The translations under genes and the position numbers were made by a program. Below, in pieces: positions 46,220 to 54,389 of a stretch of 64,000 nucleotides of DNA. The stretch comes from Clostridium sp. JN-9 (lineage in GTDB: Bacteria; Bacillota; Clostridia; Clostridiales; Clostridiaceae): NCBI RefSeq assembly GCF_004103695.1, contig NZ_CP035280.1, positions 682,001-746,000 of the forward strand, in the 5' to 3' direction. Every line of letters starts with the position of its first letter. The first letter of the stretch is position 1. The notes beneath the pieces are model-generated. The model saw only the letters and a program-made list of their open reading frames with translations. It was not told where the DNA came from and did not search any database.

Positions 46220-47458
46220 ATGAAATTTAAAAAAGCAATTGCCTTGTTATTAATCACAACAGCCTGCTTAAATCTTACTTCTTGTAATAGTAATAAAGAT
46301 AAAGAAAAGCAAAAGGAATTAAATATATATGTTGATGTTAAAGATAAGCACTCAACAAATATTCTTAAAATAATAGTTGAGCAGTTTGAAGAGAAAAACC
46401 CTAAGATTAAAGTAAATCTTACAAATGCTCTTGGGAGTAATATAAGTGAAGATATAAATAAAAAGCCGGATAAGATGGATATAATATTTACTTCCAGAAA
46501 TAATATGATTGAGCTTGCCAGAAAGGGAGTATTATCTGATTTATCACTGCAGTATGATAAGGAAAAAATAAATGAAAAAAACTATACAGTAATAAGCTGC
46601 TATGGAAGGTTTAATGATAAATCTTATGGAATACCATTGATTCCATATACTATAGAGGCAGCATGTAATACAAATGAATTATCAAAGCTTAAGATTCCAG
46701 TACCCAAAAATGCAAATGAACTCAGCAGTTTGATACATGCAATTAACAGCAAAGGAGTAAGAATACCAGTAATACTAACTGATGAACTGGATATATATGA
46801 GGGATTATCATCCATAGTAATAAATAATATGGTGAATGAATCCAAACTTGAAAGCATTTATGACAGCAGCAGCAATGCATATAAAAGTGTTACTGAAATG
46901 CAGCAGGCATTTGATACTTTGGATAGTCTTGTCTCAAAGTCAGTTATAAATAAAAATCTGTTTGAGATTGGAAATGAAAGTACATTAAGTAAATTATCCA
47001 GAGGAGATATACCGCTGGCAATATTTATATCTTATTATGATTATGCTATCGAAAGCAAAGATGTTGAAGCAATAGATTACCATTATAATTTAACAACTGG
47101 AAAGGAAAGCATACCAGTTATTGTAAACGCATTAGCCTGTATGCCTGTAAATATTAAAAATGGACAGGAAGCAAATGATTTTATAAAGTTTATGGAAAGT
47201 GATGATGCACAAAAGGCTGTATTGAAAAAGGGATTTATTACGGGAAATAAAAAAGCTAATGAAGCAAATAAGAATGTAATAGGAAAAAGCACTATAAAGC
47301 ATTTACAGCTTTCCAATGAGAACAGTGTTATTTATCTTGATAATTTACCAAAATCAATTAGGCAGGGTGTTTCTTCTCAAATTAATAATATCATTTCAGG
47401 AAGCAGTGAAAAAGGCAGAGAGTGGAACACAATTGTTGATCAGGCATATAAAGAATAA
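46220..47458 (+). CDS. Extracellular solute-binding lipoprotein, orphan
   Basis: About 412 residues, starting at the ATG after AAGGAGA. The lipoprotein signal ends in lipobox LTSC, with Cys at about residue 22. The mature protein fits the family 1 (MalE-type) solute-binding fold: LKIIVEQFEEKNPKIKVNLT, the interdomain GIPLIPYTIEAACN, and a late AIFISYYDYAIE. No permease or ATPase genes are adjacent, so it either works with transporters encoded elsewhere or has a signalling role. The ligand is unknown. Confidence 0.82.
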   Translation: MKFKKAIALLLITTACLNLTSCNSNKDKEKQKELNIYVDVKDKHSTNILKIIVEQFEEKNPKIKVNLTNALGSNISEDINKKPDKMDIIFTSRNNMIELARKGVLSDLSLQYDKEKINEKNYTVISCYGRFNDKSYGIPLIPYTIEAACNTNELSKLKIPVPKNANELSSLIHAINSKGVRIPVILTDELDIYEGLSSIVINNMVNESKLESIYDSSSNAYKSVTEMQQAFDTLDSLVSKSVINKNLFEIGNESTLSKLSRGDIPLAIFISYYDYAIESKDVEAIDYHYNLTTGKESIPVIVNALACMPVNIKNGQEANDFIKFMESDDAQKAVLKKGFITGNKKANEANKNVIGKSTIKHLQLSNENSVIYLDNLPKSIRQGVSSQINNIISGSSEKGREWNTIVDQAYKE

Positions 47459-47490
47459 AGGAATGGATATACCATTCCTTTATTCTTTAC
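47452..47490. terminator. Bidirectional terminator overlapping perR 3' end
   Basis: Long perfect arms AAAGAATAAAGGAATGG and CCATTCCTTTATTCTTT with a short loop, between the solute-binding protein (+) and perR (-). It overlaps the ends of both coding regions. Confidence 0.85.
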
Positions 47491-47899
47491 TATTTTTGCA
47501 ATCTTCGCATAAGCCATAGAAATATAACTGATTTGCAACTACATCATAATTAGTGTAGTTTTTAACCTTATCATTTAGATCACTAAAGCAAATGCCCTGA
47601 ATATCGTCTACCTTACCACAATTTAAACATTGAATATGAGGGTGTGGGTACACATTTCCATCATATCTGAAATTTCCTTCGCCAACATTTATTTCCTGAA
47701 TCAGCTTTACTTCAACAAGAGTTTTTAATGCTTTGTACACTGTAGCTAAACTCATAGTAGGATAATCTTTTTGTAAAGCTTTGTAGATTGTCTCAGCAGA
47801 AGGATGTTCAGTTGTAGACTTTAGGTATTTATATACTGCAATACGCTGCGGAGTCAATTTAAGTTTCTTTTCCTTGAAAATTCCTGTAATTGTATCCAT
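47480..47899 (-). CDS. perR: Fur-family repressor, PerR-like
   Basis: 139 residues from the ATG at 47899, which follows AGGATGG; an upstream ATG at 47908 lacks a site. The N-terminal winged helix includes KLTPQRIAVYKYL and SLATVYKALKTLVE. The regulatory metal site is in YPHPHIQCLNC, and two structural CxxC pairs (CLNC and CEDC) are present. The length, the NFRYDGN region and the two Cys pairs fit PerR, the peroxide sensor, better than Fur or Zur, but this is a family-level judgement. Confidence 0.75.
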   Translation of the reverse strand: MDTITGIFKEKKLKLTPQRIAVYKYLKSTTEHPSAETIYKALQKDYPTMSLATVYKALKTLVEVKLIQEINVGEGNFRYDGNVYPHPHIQCLNCGKVDDIQGICFSDLNDKVKNYTNYDVVANQLYFYGLCEDCKNSKE

Positions 47900-47917
47900 A
47901 AGCACCATCCTATTAAT

Positions 47918-47937
47918 TGATATAATTAATTATATAA
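47918..47937. promoter_or_regulatory. Per-box-like palindrome upstream of perR
   Basis: The palindrome ATATAATTAATTATAT (47920-47935) lies about 20 bp before the perR start and resembles the Per box, TTATAATnATTATAA. It suggests autoregulation, but in such an AT-rich genome this is suggestive only. From here to the IS element (47940-48139) nothing else is recognised. Confidence 0.4.
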
Positions 47938-48235
47938 TAAGAATTATCTTTTGTCAAAAGAAAATATTAGAAAATGTACATTTTGTTAATAAATTTACAC
48001 AAATAACATATTATTTTAAGCTTATAATATGAATTCATTTAAAAAAACATTGATTTTTTTAAAAAGTATGATAATATTAATATTGTAAGTGTTAAGAAAT
48101 TAACAATTGTTCATGTTCATTTCTCAATTTATTTTTTAAGGGGCTGTTGCACTAAAATAATTGGTGCGGCAGCTTTTTTACATAAAAATAAATCTTCCAC
48201 TCGAAAGAGTGAAAGATTTATAGTAAAATTAACAT

Positions 48236-49864
48236 ATGAGAAAATACATTAATTCACACAAAAATTATACTTTATATCGTGGAAATTATCAATTAAAACT
48301 TCCATTAAATATTGAGTACATGATTCCCAATAATGATTCAGTGCGTTTGCTAAGTCAATTTGTAGAGGAGATGGATTTAACAGATTTATATTCGACTTAT
48401 TCCCGAATAAGGGAAAATCAGGCTACGCCACGTCAGATGCTGAAGATTGTACTTTACTCCTATATGAATCATAATTATTCATCAAGAGCAATGGAGCTAT
48501 CCTGCAAAAGAGATGTAAATTTCATGTACCTTTTAGAAGGTTCACCAGCACCAGATCATTCTACTTTTGCAAGATTTCGTAGTATTCATTTTGCCCCGTG
48601 CTCAGAAACAATAATGGCTGAAATGTCAAATTTTCTTTATGAGATTGGAGAAATATCAGGAGATACTATATTTATTGATGGTACAAAGATAGAGGCATGT
48701 GCTAACAAGTATACTTTCGTCTGGAAAAAAGCAGTTTCAAAAAACCTGGAGAGATTACTTTCTAAATTAGCTGATTTTGTAGCCGAATGTGAGGAATTGT
48801 ATGGAATAAAGCTTGTATACGAAAACAAAGTAAAAATGAAACATGTAAAAAAGCTACGCAAAAAGCTTTACGCCTTGAAAAAGGAAGAAAATATTGAATT
48901 TGTACATGGATGTGGTAAAAGGAAAACTCCTATTCAACGTTCTATTGAAAAACTTGAGGAATACCTTAGAAAGTTAAAAGAATATACACAGAAAATCCAT
49001 ACCTGCGGTAAACGTAATAGCTATTCCAAGACAGATAAAGATGCAACCTTTATGAGGATGAAAGAGGATGCTATGAAAAATGGTCAGTTAAAACCAGGTT
49101 ACAATGTTCAGAATGGAGTAGATTCCCAATATATAGTATGGGTTACTGTTTGCGATAAGCCTGGGGACACAACAACATTGATTCCATTTATAAAAAGCAT
49201 GGAGGATTCCTTGTACTTTAAGTATTTTAAAATTGATGCGGATTCAGGTTACGAGAGTGAAGAAAATTATCTTTATATCAAAGAAAATGGACAGCTATCA
49301 TATATTAAACCAGCAAATTATGAAATATCAAAAACAAGAAAATATAAACATGATATAAGCAGAATAGAAAACATGGATTATACTGAATTGGGCGATTATT
49401 ATACTTGCAAAAATAATAAGAAACTAACAGTAAATAAAATAGTAAAAAGGAAAAGTAAGACTGGCTATATAAGTGAAAAAACAATCTATACTTGTGAGGA
49501 CTGCAGTAACTGTGTTTACAAGAGTAAATGCATAAGAGGACATAACTGTAAAACGCCATTAGAAGAAAGGGTTAAAAATCTTGAGACTTCAAAACTATTC
49601 AACATGCTTCGCAAAGAGGATCTTGAAAGAATTATAAGTGATGATGGTTGCGAGTTGAGAATGAATCGAAGTATTCAAGCCGAAGGCTCTTTTGGAGAGA
49701 TAAAACAGGATATGGGATTTCGTAGATATCTATGCAAAGGTAAAAAGAATGTTTTGGCAGAAAGTATTTTGTTAGCAATGGCACATAATATAAATAAGCT
49801 ACATAATAAAATTCAGTTAGATAGAACTGAAACGCATCTTTTTCCACTTAAAAAAGGTGCATAA
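48236..49864 (+). CDS. IS1182-family transposase
   Basis: 542 residues and apparently intact. The N-terminal DUF772-like domain contains YSTYSRIRENQATPRQMLKI and SRAMELSCKRDVNFMYLL. The catalytic DDE core has the first Asp in DTIFIDGTKIEA, a second in KIDADSGYES, and the Glu in IQAEGSFGEIKQDMGFRR near the C-terminus. A Cys cluster (CEDCSNCVYKSKC) between them is typical of this family. No clear Shine-Dalgarno precedes the ATG, and a hairpin just upstream may limit its expression. Confidence 0.93.
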   Translation: MRKYINSHKNYTLYRGNYQLKLPLNIEYMIPNNDSVRLLSQFVEEMDLTDLYSTYSRIRENQATPRQMLKIVLYSYMNHNYSSRAMELSCKRDVNFMYLLEGSPAPDHSTFARFRSIHFAPCSETIMAEMSNFLYEIGEISGDTIFIDGTKIEACANKYTFVWKKAVSKNLERLLSKLADFVAECEELYGIKLVYENKVKMKHVKKLRKKLYALKKEENIEFVHGCGKRKTPIQRSIEKLEEYLRKLKEYTQKIHTCGKRNSYSKTDKDATFMRMKEDAMKNGQLKPGYNVQNGVDSQYIVWVTVCDKPGDTTTLIPFIKSMEDSLYFKYFKIDADSGYESEENYLYIKENGQLSYIKPANYEISKTRKYKHDISRIENMDYTELGDYYTCKNNKKLTVNKIVKRKSKTGYISEKTIYTCEDCSNCVYKSKCIRGHNCKTPLEERVKNLETSKLFNMLRKEDLERIISDDGCELRMNRSIQAEGSFGEIKQDMGFRRYLCKGKKNVLAESILLAMAHNINKLHNKIQLDRTETHLFPLKKGA

Positions 49865-49904
49865 TTATCAAACTTTAAAATTTTAAAAACTCTGCAAATC
49901 AAAA

Positions 49905-49948
49905 AAAGCCTTAATATGAAAGGCTTATTAAAGTGCGTCTTTTTTTAA
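49905..49948 (+). terminator. Terminator inside the IS1182-family element
   Basis: Arms AAGCCTT and AAGGCTT with a short loop after the transposase gene, followed by AT-rich sequence and a T run (49941-49948). Confidence 0.55.
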
Positions 49949-50165
49949 TTATCAAGCTCATTGGGGACTAAAATATCATTAAATTTTCTATAAAACACAA
50001 AAAAAATGCTGCCGCGTTAGCATATTTTTTTATGCTAATGCGACAGCCCCTTTTTTTTTATGGATTATTAAAAAACATCAGCATTCTAATAATAATTAAT
50101 TTAAAATGATATGTCAATTTATAAACACAAAAAACACTATAAACATATAAATTTCACATAAAATA

Positions 50166-50194
50166 TTGACATATTATATAGTTAATAATATAAT
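50166..50194 (+). promoter_or_regulatory. Sigma-A type promoter of asnS
   Basis: A consensus promoter: TTGACA (50166-50171), 17-bp spacer, TATAAT (50189-50194), upstream of the T-box leader. Confidence 0.8.
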
Positions 50195-50215
50195 TTTGAT
50201 TAATAACATACAACT

Positions 50216-50480
50216 ATGATGGGAAGAGTAGATAATGAATGAGTTCACAGAGAGTTGGCTTGTGGTGTAATGCCAATAACGAATCTTTATTGAAGAACAT
50301 CCCGGAGTTTCTAACCGAAATCACAGATACAGTAGGCTTAGAGGTTTCCAAAACCTTATATTTGGAATAGATTGAACTATAGTTCGATTTATTTTAAGTG
50401 GTCATTATGACAATTTGGGTGGTACCGCGAAATTTTACCTTTCGTCCCTTTCTTTGGGATGGAAGGTTTTTATTTTTTAT
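50216..50480 (+). promoter_or_regulatory. T-box leader of asnS (tRNA-Asn responsive)
   Basis: Stem I has the GAGAG motif (about 50251). The conserved T-box sequence TGGGTGGTACCGCG is at about 50417-50430, followed by a terminator with arms TACCTTTCGTCCC and GGGATGGAAGGT and a T run. AAC triplets occur in the stem I region (at about 50288 and 50321), one of which could be the Asn specifier; I did not fold it to decide. It should allow asnS transcription when uncharged tRNA-Asn accumulates. Confidence 0.92.
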
Positions 50481-50501
50481 AATTATCAGGGAGGTATAAA
50501 A

Positions 50502-51893
50502 ATGGAAAATACATTAGTAAAAGAAATATTCAGAAACAAAGAAAAGTACAGTAACACTAAGGTAAATATTTCAGGGTGGATAAGAACTGTCAGGGCATCT
50601 AAGAACTTTGGATTTATAGAGATGAATGATGGTAGTTTCTTTAAAAATGTTCAAATAGTATTTGAAGATAGCCTGGATAACTTTAAGGAAGTATCAAAGC
50701 TGCCAATTAGTTCATCCATAAGTGTGCAGGGAACAGTTTCTTTAACTCCTGAGGCTAAGCAGCCCCTCGAAATAAAAGCAGATAAAGTTATTATCGAAGG
50801 AATGTCAAATTCTGATTATCCTCTGCAAAAGAAAAGACATAGCTTGGAATACTTAAGAACTATTGCACATTTGAGGCCAAGAAGTAATACATTTTCAGCA
50901 GTATTCAGAGTGAGATCATTAGCAGCCTATGCAATTCATAAATTCTTTCAGGAACAGAATTTTGTATATGCACATACTCCAATTATAACCTGCAGCGATG
51001 CTGAAGGTGCAGGGGAAATGTTTAAGGTAACTACACTGGATCTTGAAAATTTACCTAAAAATGCAGAAGGAAAAGTTGATTATACAAAGGACTTTTTCTC
51101 AAGATCTGCTGGTCTTACTGTGAGTGGACAGCTTTCTGCAGAAACCTTTGCTTTGGCATTTAGGAATGTATATACCTTTGGACCTACATTCAGAGCTGAA
51201 GATTCAAATACTTCAAGACATGCAGCTGAGTTTTGGATGATAGAACCAGAAATGGCATTTGCAGATTTGGATTATGATATGGAAGTTGCTGAAGCTATGG
51301 TGAAATATATAATAAATTATGTTATGGAAAATGCACCAGAAGAAATGGAATTCTTCAATAACTTCATAGGCAAGGGATTGTTTGAAAAACTTAAAAATGT
51401 TGTATCAAATGATTTTGGAAGAATTACATATACAAAAGCAGTTGAAATATTAAAAAACAGCGGAGAGAAATTTGAGTATCCTGTAGAATGGGGTATAGAT
51501 CTTCAGACAGAACATGAAAGATATTTAACTGAAAAGGTATTTAAGAAACCAATATTTGTAACTGACTATCCTAAGGATATAAAGGCATTTTATATGAGAA
51601 TGAATGAGGACAATAAAACTGTTGCTGCAGCAGATCTTCTTGTACCTGGTATAGGAGAAATTATTGGGGGAAGTCAAAGGGAAGAAAGACTTGAAAAATT
51701 AGAAAAAAGGATGGAAGAACTAGGCCTTAAAAAAGAAGACTACTGGTGGTATTTGGAGCTTAGAAAATATGGTGAAACCAAACATTCAGGTTTTGGACTT
51801 GGATTTGAAAGAATGATAATGTACATTACAGGAATGAGCAACATAAGAGATGTAATACCATTCCCAAGAACCACTGGATCAGCTGAGTTCTAA
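50502..51893 (+). CDS. asnS: Asparaginyl-tRNA synthetase
   Basis: 463 residues from the ATG after GGGAGGT; the open frame upstream runs into the T-box leader. The N-terminal OB-fold anticodon-binding domain ([20 protein letters not shown]) covers about 15-110. The class II core has motif 2 in [20 protein letters not shown] and motif 3 in [15 protein letters not shown]. The GSQREERL segment and ending [13 protein letters not shown] are typical of AsnRS rather than AspRS. Confidence 0.97.
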   Translation: MENTLVKEIFRNKEKYSNTKVNISGWIRTVRASKNFGFIEMNDGSFFKNVQIVFEDSLDNFKEVSKLPISSSISVQGTVSLTPEAKQPLEIKADKVIIEGMSNSDYPLQKKRHSLEYLRTIAHLRPRSNTFSAVFRVRSLAAYAIHKFFQEQNFVYAHTPIITCSDAEGAGEMFKVTTLDLENLPKNAEGKVDYTKDFFSRSAGLTVSGQLSAETFALAFRNVYTFGPTFRAEDSNTSRHAAEFWMIEPEMAFADLDYDMEVAEAMVKYIINYVMENAPEEMEFFNNFIGKGLFEKLKNVVSNDFGRITYTKAVEILKNSGEKFEYPVEWGIDLQTEHERYLTEKVFKKPIFVTDYPKDIKAFYMRMNEDNKTVAAADLLVPGIGEIIGGSQREERLEKLEKRMEELGLKKEDYWWYLELRKYGETKHSGFGLGFERMIMYITGMSNIRDVIPFPRTTGSAEF

Positions 51894-51904
51894 AAATTTG
51901 TAAA

Positions 51905-51958
51905 GAAGATAAGAAGCATGTTTAAAGCATTTCCTTAAATAGGCTTCTTATTTTTTTA
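51905..51958 (+). terminator. Terminator after asnS
   Basis: Arms ATAAGAAGC and GCTTCTTAT with a long loop, followed by a run of T's. Confidence 0.75.
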
Positions 51959-52034
51959 TTTTTAATGGATTTTATGTAGAATTCTGACCATAATAAATAT
52001 AAACAATGTTATTCTATACGAGGAGAGTGGCTAT

Positions 52035-52967
52035 ATGAAAAAACCGGTATCAGTAATGTGCATTTTAGTAGTTATAACCATTACTTCACTATTTACGTAT
52101 AAAAAGCACAGTGTGCAAGTGCAGGGAAGCAGTGCTGGTGTTGAAGCATCCACAAAAACAGATTTATCATTTTCTGTATTAGGAGATGTACATGGGAATG
52201 TTTATAAATTCAATAAAGCAATTCAGGATTTACACAGTATAAATCCCTCAATGGATGCCATGATATTAAATGGTGACATTGTTGATGAAGGTTTAAACAG
52301 TCAATATGATGCGATTTCAAAATGCTTAAATAAAAATAAATCAATTTTGCCAAAGCAGATAATTAAAAATATAGGGAATCATGAATTTTATGAATATGGT
52401 AAAGGATATAACAGCAGTGAAAAAAACAATGAATTTGTTAACAGATATCTAAAATTTGCAGGTGAAAATTCAGTTTACCATGATACATGGATAAAAGGAT
52501 ATCATTTTATATCATTGGGTACTGAAGCTTGCAATACAAAGCAGCTGGGGTCAACTAAAGCCTATATTTCAGATAAACAGCAAAAATGGCTAAAGGAAAA
52601 ACTTCAGGAGAACTATGATCCTGACAGACCTGTATTTGTATTCCTCCATCATCATCTGGTGGGTGAAATTAAATGGTGGATAGGAGTTCAGCAAAGCAGT
52701 GAAGTATACAACATATTGAAAGAATATCCTCAGGTTATATTATTTACTTCCCATACTCATCTTCTTCTGCAATCATATAATGAAATTATAAATCAGCCCT
52801 TTAAAATAATGAATACAGGTGCTGTATCATTTGGACTGGAGCTTAATAATAAGGGTGGAGTTAATAGAACTGATGACAGCCAGGGACTTTATGTTGAAGT
52901 GCAGGGGAATAATGTAGTTATAAGAGGAAGAGATTTCAACACTAAAACCTGGATATCTAAAAATTAA
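52035..52967 (+). CDS. Secreted or membrane-anchored metallophosphoesterase
   Basis: 310 residues. An N-terminal hydrophobic segment (about 5-21) suggests export or anchoring. The calcineurin-type motifs are in order: GDVHGN (about residue 51), NGDIVDEG, IGNHEF, HHHLVGE and SHTHLLL, giving the two-metal site. The substrate is unknown; relatives act on phosphodiesters and phosphomonoesters outside the cell. GAGGAGAG precedes the ATG. Its stop overlaps by 3 bp the end of a small antisense reading frame. Confidence 0.87.
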   Translation: MKKPVSVMCILVVITITSLFTYKKHSVQVQGSSAGVEASTKTDLSFSVLGDVHGNVYKFNKAIQDLHSINPSMDAMILNGDIVDEGLNSQYDAISKCLNKNKSILPKQIIKNIGNHEFYEYGKGYNSSEKNNEFVNRYLKFAGENSVYHDTWIKGYHFISLGTEACNTKQLGSTKAYISDKQQKWLKEKLQENYDPDRPVFVFLHHHLVGEIKWWIGVQQSSEVYNILKEYPQVILFTSHTHLLLQSYNEIINQPFKIMNTGAVSFGLELNNKGGVNRTDDSQGLYVEVQGNNVVIRGRDFNTKTWISKN

Positions 52968-53050
52968 CCTTGAACTTCAATTATTATAAGTAGTATTTCA
53001 ATTATTAGTATAAATAATAAAACCAGTAGTAATTTTCCAAATTTACTCAC
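52964..53050 (-). CDS. Putative 28-residue hydrophobic peptide
   Basis: A GTG start with GGGGG placed 7 nt upstream on the minus strand. The peptide has a short polar start (SKFGK) followed by an almost unbroken run of Leu/Ile/Val with two Glu, enough for one membrane helix. Size and composition fit small membrane peptides, including type I toxin-like peptides, but no family was recognised and no antisense RNA was defined. It is too short for homology or codon statistics to be decisive. Confidence 0.4.
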   Translation of the reverse strand: MSKFGKLLLVLLFILIIEILLIIIEVQG

Positions 53051-53146
53051 CACATCGCCCCCATATTATAAATTTATGAGGAGTGGACAAGTAAAATTAC
53101 CCATATGAAATAAAAGCGAAAGATATTTAAATCCAACGCTTTAAAA

Positions 53147-53728
53147 TTATTTCTTTTTTTTATTTTTCTTTTTTACCGAAAATCCAAAAGATCCAAGAGG
53201 ATTTTTAGATAGATTATAATATTCTCCATGGTTATAGCATATAAGATTTGCCTTATTAAAACATATTTTACTATTAGAATCCAGCATAGTCTCATCAACT
53301 TTAACATTTAAAACTTTAAGTAAAAACAAATGATGGGTTCCAAGTGGAGTTATTGATTTTACCTTACATTCTAAAGCAATAGGCGAAATTTGTAATGACG
53401 GAGTAGAAATTTTTACACCTTCATTAAGCTGCAAATTAAAATGCTTTATTTTATCTTCTTTTCTTCCTGAAACAACTCCACAGTAATCAACGATTTTAAC
53501 CATATTTTTTGTAGGAAGATTAATAACACATTCTTCACTTTCTTTAATAAATTCATAAGAAAGTCTTTCTGGTCTAATACCCATGGCAATAATAGGTTCA
53601 TTGGTGCAGACTGTGCTCACCCACCCAACTGTAAAGATATTTATTTTATTATTTTTATTTTTTGAAGTAACAAGTACTACAGGAGTGGGATTTAACATTA
53701 CACTTCCTTTAAAATTTAACTTATTCAT
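53147..53728 (-). CDS. Flavin reductase-like protein (FMN-binding split barrel)
   Basis: 193 residues. The fold is indicated by VMLNPTPVVLVTSKNKNNKI, VGWVSTVCTNEPIIAMGIRP and the ECVINLPTKNMV segment. The family holds FMN and acts in flavin reduction or as a flavoprotein of unknown partner. The C-terminus is a Lys-rich tail (VKKKNKKKK). AGGAGG lies before the ATG. It stands alone. Confidence 0.85.
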   Translation of the reverse strand: MNKLNFKGSVMLNPTPVVLVTSKNKNNKINIFTVGWVSTVCTNEPIIAMGIRPERLSYEFIKESEECVINLPTKNMVKIVDYCGVVSGRKEDKIKHFNLQLNEGVKISTPSLQISPIALECKVKSITPLGTHHLFLLKVLNVKVDETMLDSNSKICFNKANLICYNHGEYYNLSKNPLGSFGFSVKKKNKKKK

Positions 53729-53850
53729 AGATGCCTCCTAAATGAAATTTATTTAATATGTTTTTTGCAAAGTATTATTATTTATAAAAATTATTATACA
53801 GCATATGATTGCTTATGAACAGAAAACAGTAAATTATACATATGTATAAA

Positions 53851-53879
53851 GTGACATTAAATCTAAGAAAAGGTATAAT
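53851..53879 (+). promoter_or_regulatory. Sigma-A type promoter of the DUF4912-GH57 pair
   Basis: GTGACA (53851-53856) and TATAAT (53874-53879) with a 17-bp spacer, about 30 bp before the first start codon. Confidence 0.7.
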
Positions 53880-53912
53880 ATTAATTATAAAGTTTAGAAA
53901 TGGGGTATGTAT

Positions 53913-54389
53913 ATGGAAGATAAAATTACTTTAATGGTTCAAAGTGCACACACCTTATTTTGTTATTTCAATGCTAATACACATAAAAAGGATAAGGTTA
54001 TGCCAGGCAGTAATTTTAATTTATTTTTAAAGGTCTATTCAGTTGAAAATGGAATAGAAAAAGAAATAAAAACAATAGAAATTAAAGATAATGCAGATAA
54101 CTGGTATATAAATCTGGATTTGGATGACATGGATGTATTCGTTAGGTTATTAGAAAAAAATTCAGATAATACATATCACACAATTGGTATTTCAAATGTA
54201 GTAACAACTCCAAGAAATTATCCATCATCAGATAGGAATGTTTATTATTTAAATATACCTAATAAAATCATGGAGCTTAATACTGATAAGAATATTCATC
54301 CTTCATCTGCCGATTTTTTTGACAGCTATTTTTATGAATTAAATAAAAATAATGAAACAGTTACATCATGGGGCAATTATGGAAGATAG
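53913..54389 (+). CDS. DUF4912-type protein
   Basis: 158 residues from the ATG at 53913 (GGGG at 7-nt spacing; ATG 53907 is too close). The N-terminus ITLMVQSAHTLFCYFN and the middle segment NWYINLDLDDMDVFVRL have the look of the DUF4912 fold, a small carbohydrate-module-like domain. Its overlap with the next gene (11 bp) suggests strict translational coupling. A carbohydrate-binding or accessory role for the GH57 enzyme is inferred from that pairing. Confidence 0.65.
   Translation: MEDKITLMVQSAHTLFCYFNANTHKKDKVMPGSNFNLFLKVYSVENGIEKEIKTIEIKDNADNWYINLDLDDMDVFVRLLEKNSDNTYHTIGISNVVTTPRNYPSSDRNVYYLNIPNKIMELNTDKNIHPSSADFFDSYFYELNKNNETVTSWGNYGR

Larger units (their letters stand above)
48138..50052 (+). 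mobile_element. IS1182-family insertion sequence
   Basis: An intact element of about 1.9 kb. The ends share AAGGGGCTGTyGCAyTA: left end at about 48138-48154 and right end, as complement, at about 50036-50052. Each end is itself self-complementary (left arms GCTGTTGCAC and GGTGCGGCAGC; right arms CGCGTTAGCATA and TATGCTAATGCG). A 13-bp hairpin with a GAAA loop (48189-48220) lies just before the transposase start. Flanks are T runs, so a target duplication cannot be resolved; TTTTTT on both sides is possible. Confidence 0.88.

Noticed and set aside
50051-50165. Gap between the IS1182-family element and the asnS promoter, checked for a disrupted gene or RNA
   Set aside because: It is AT-rich and has no reading frame, hairpin or repeat that continues on the left side of the element.
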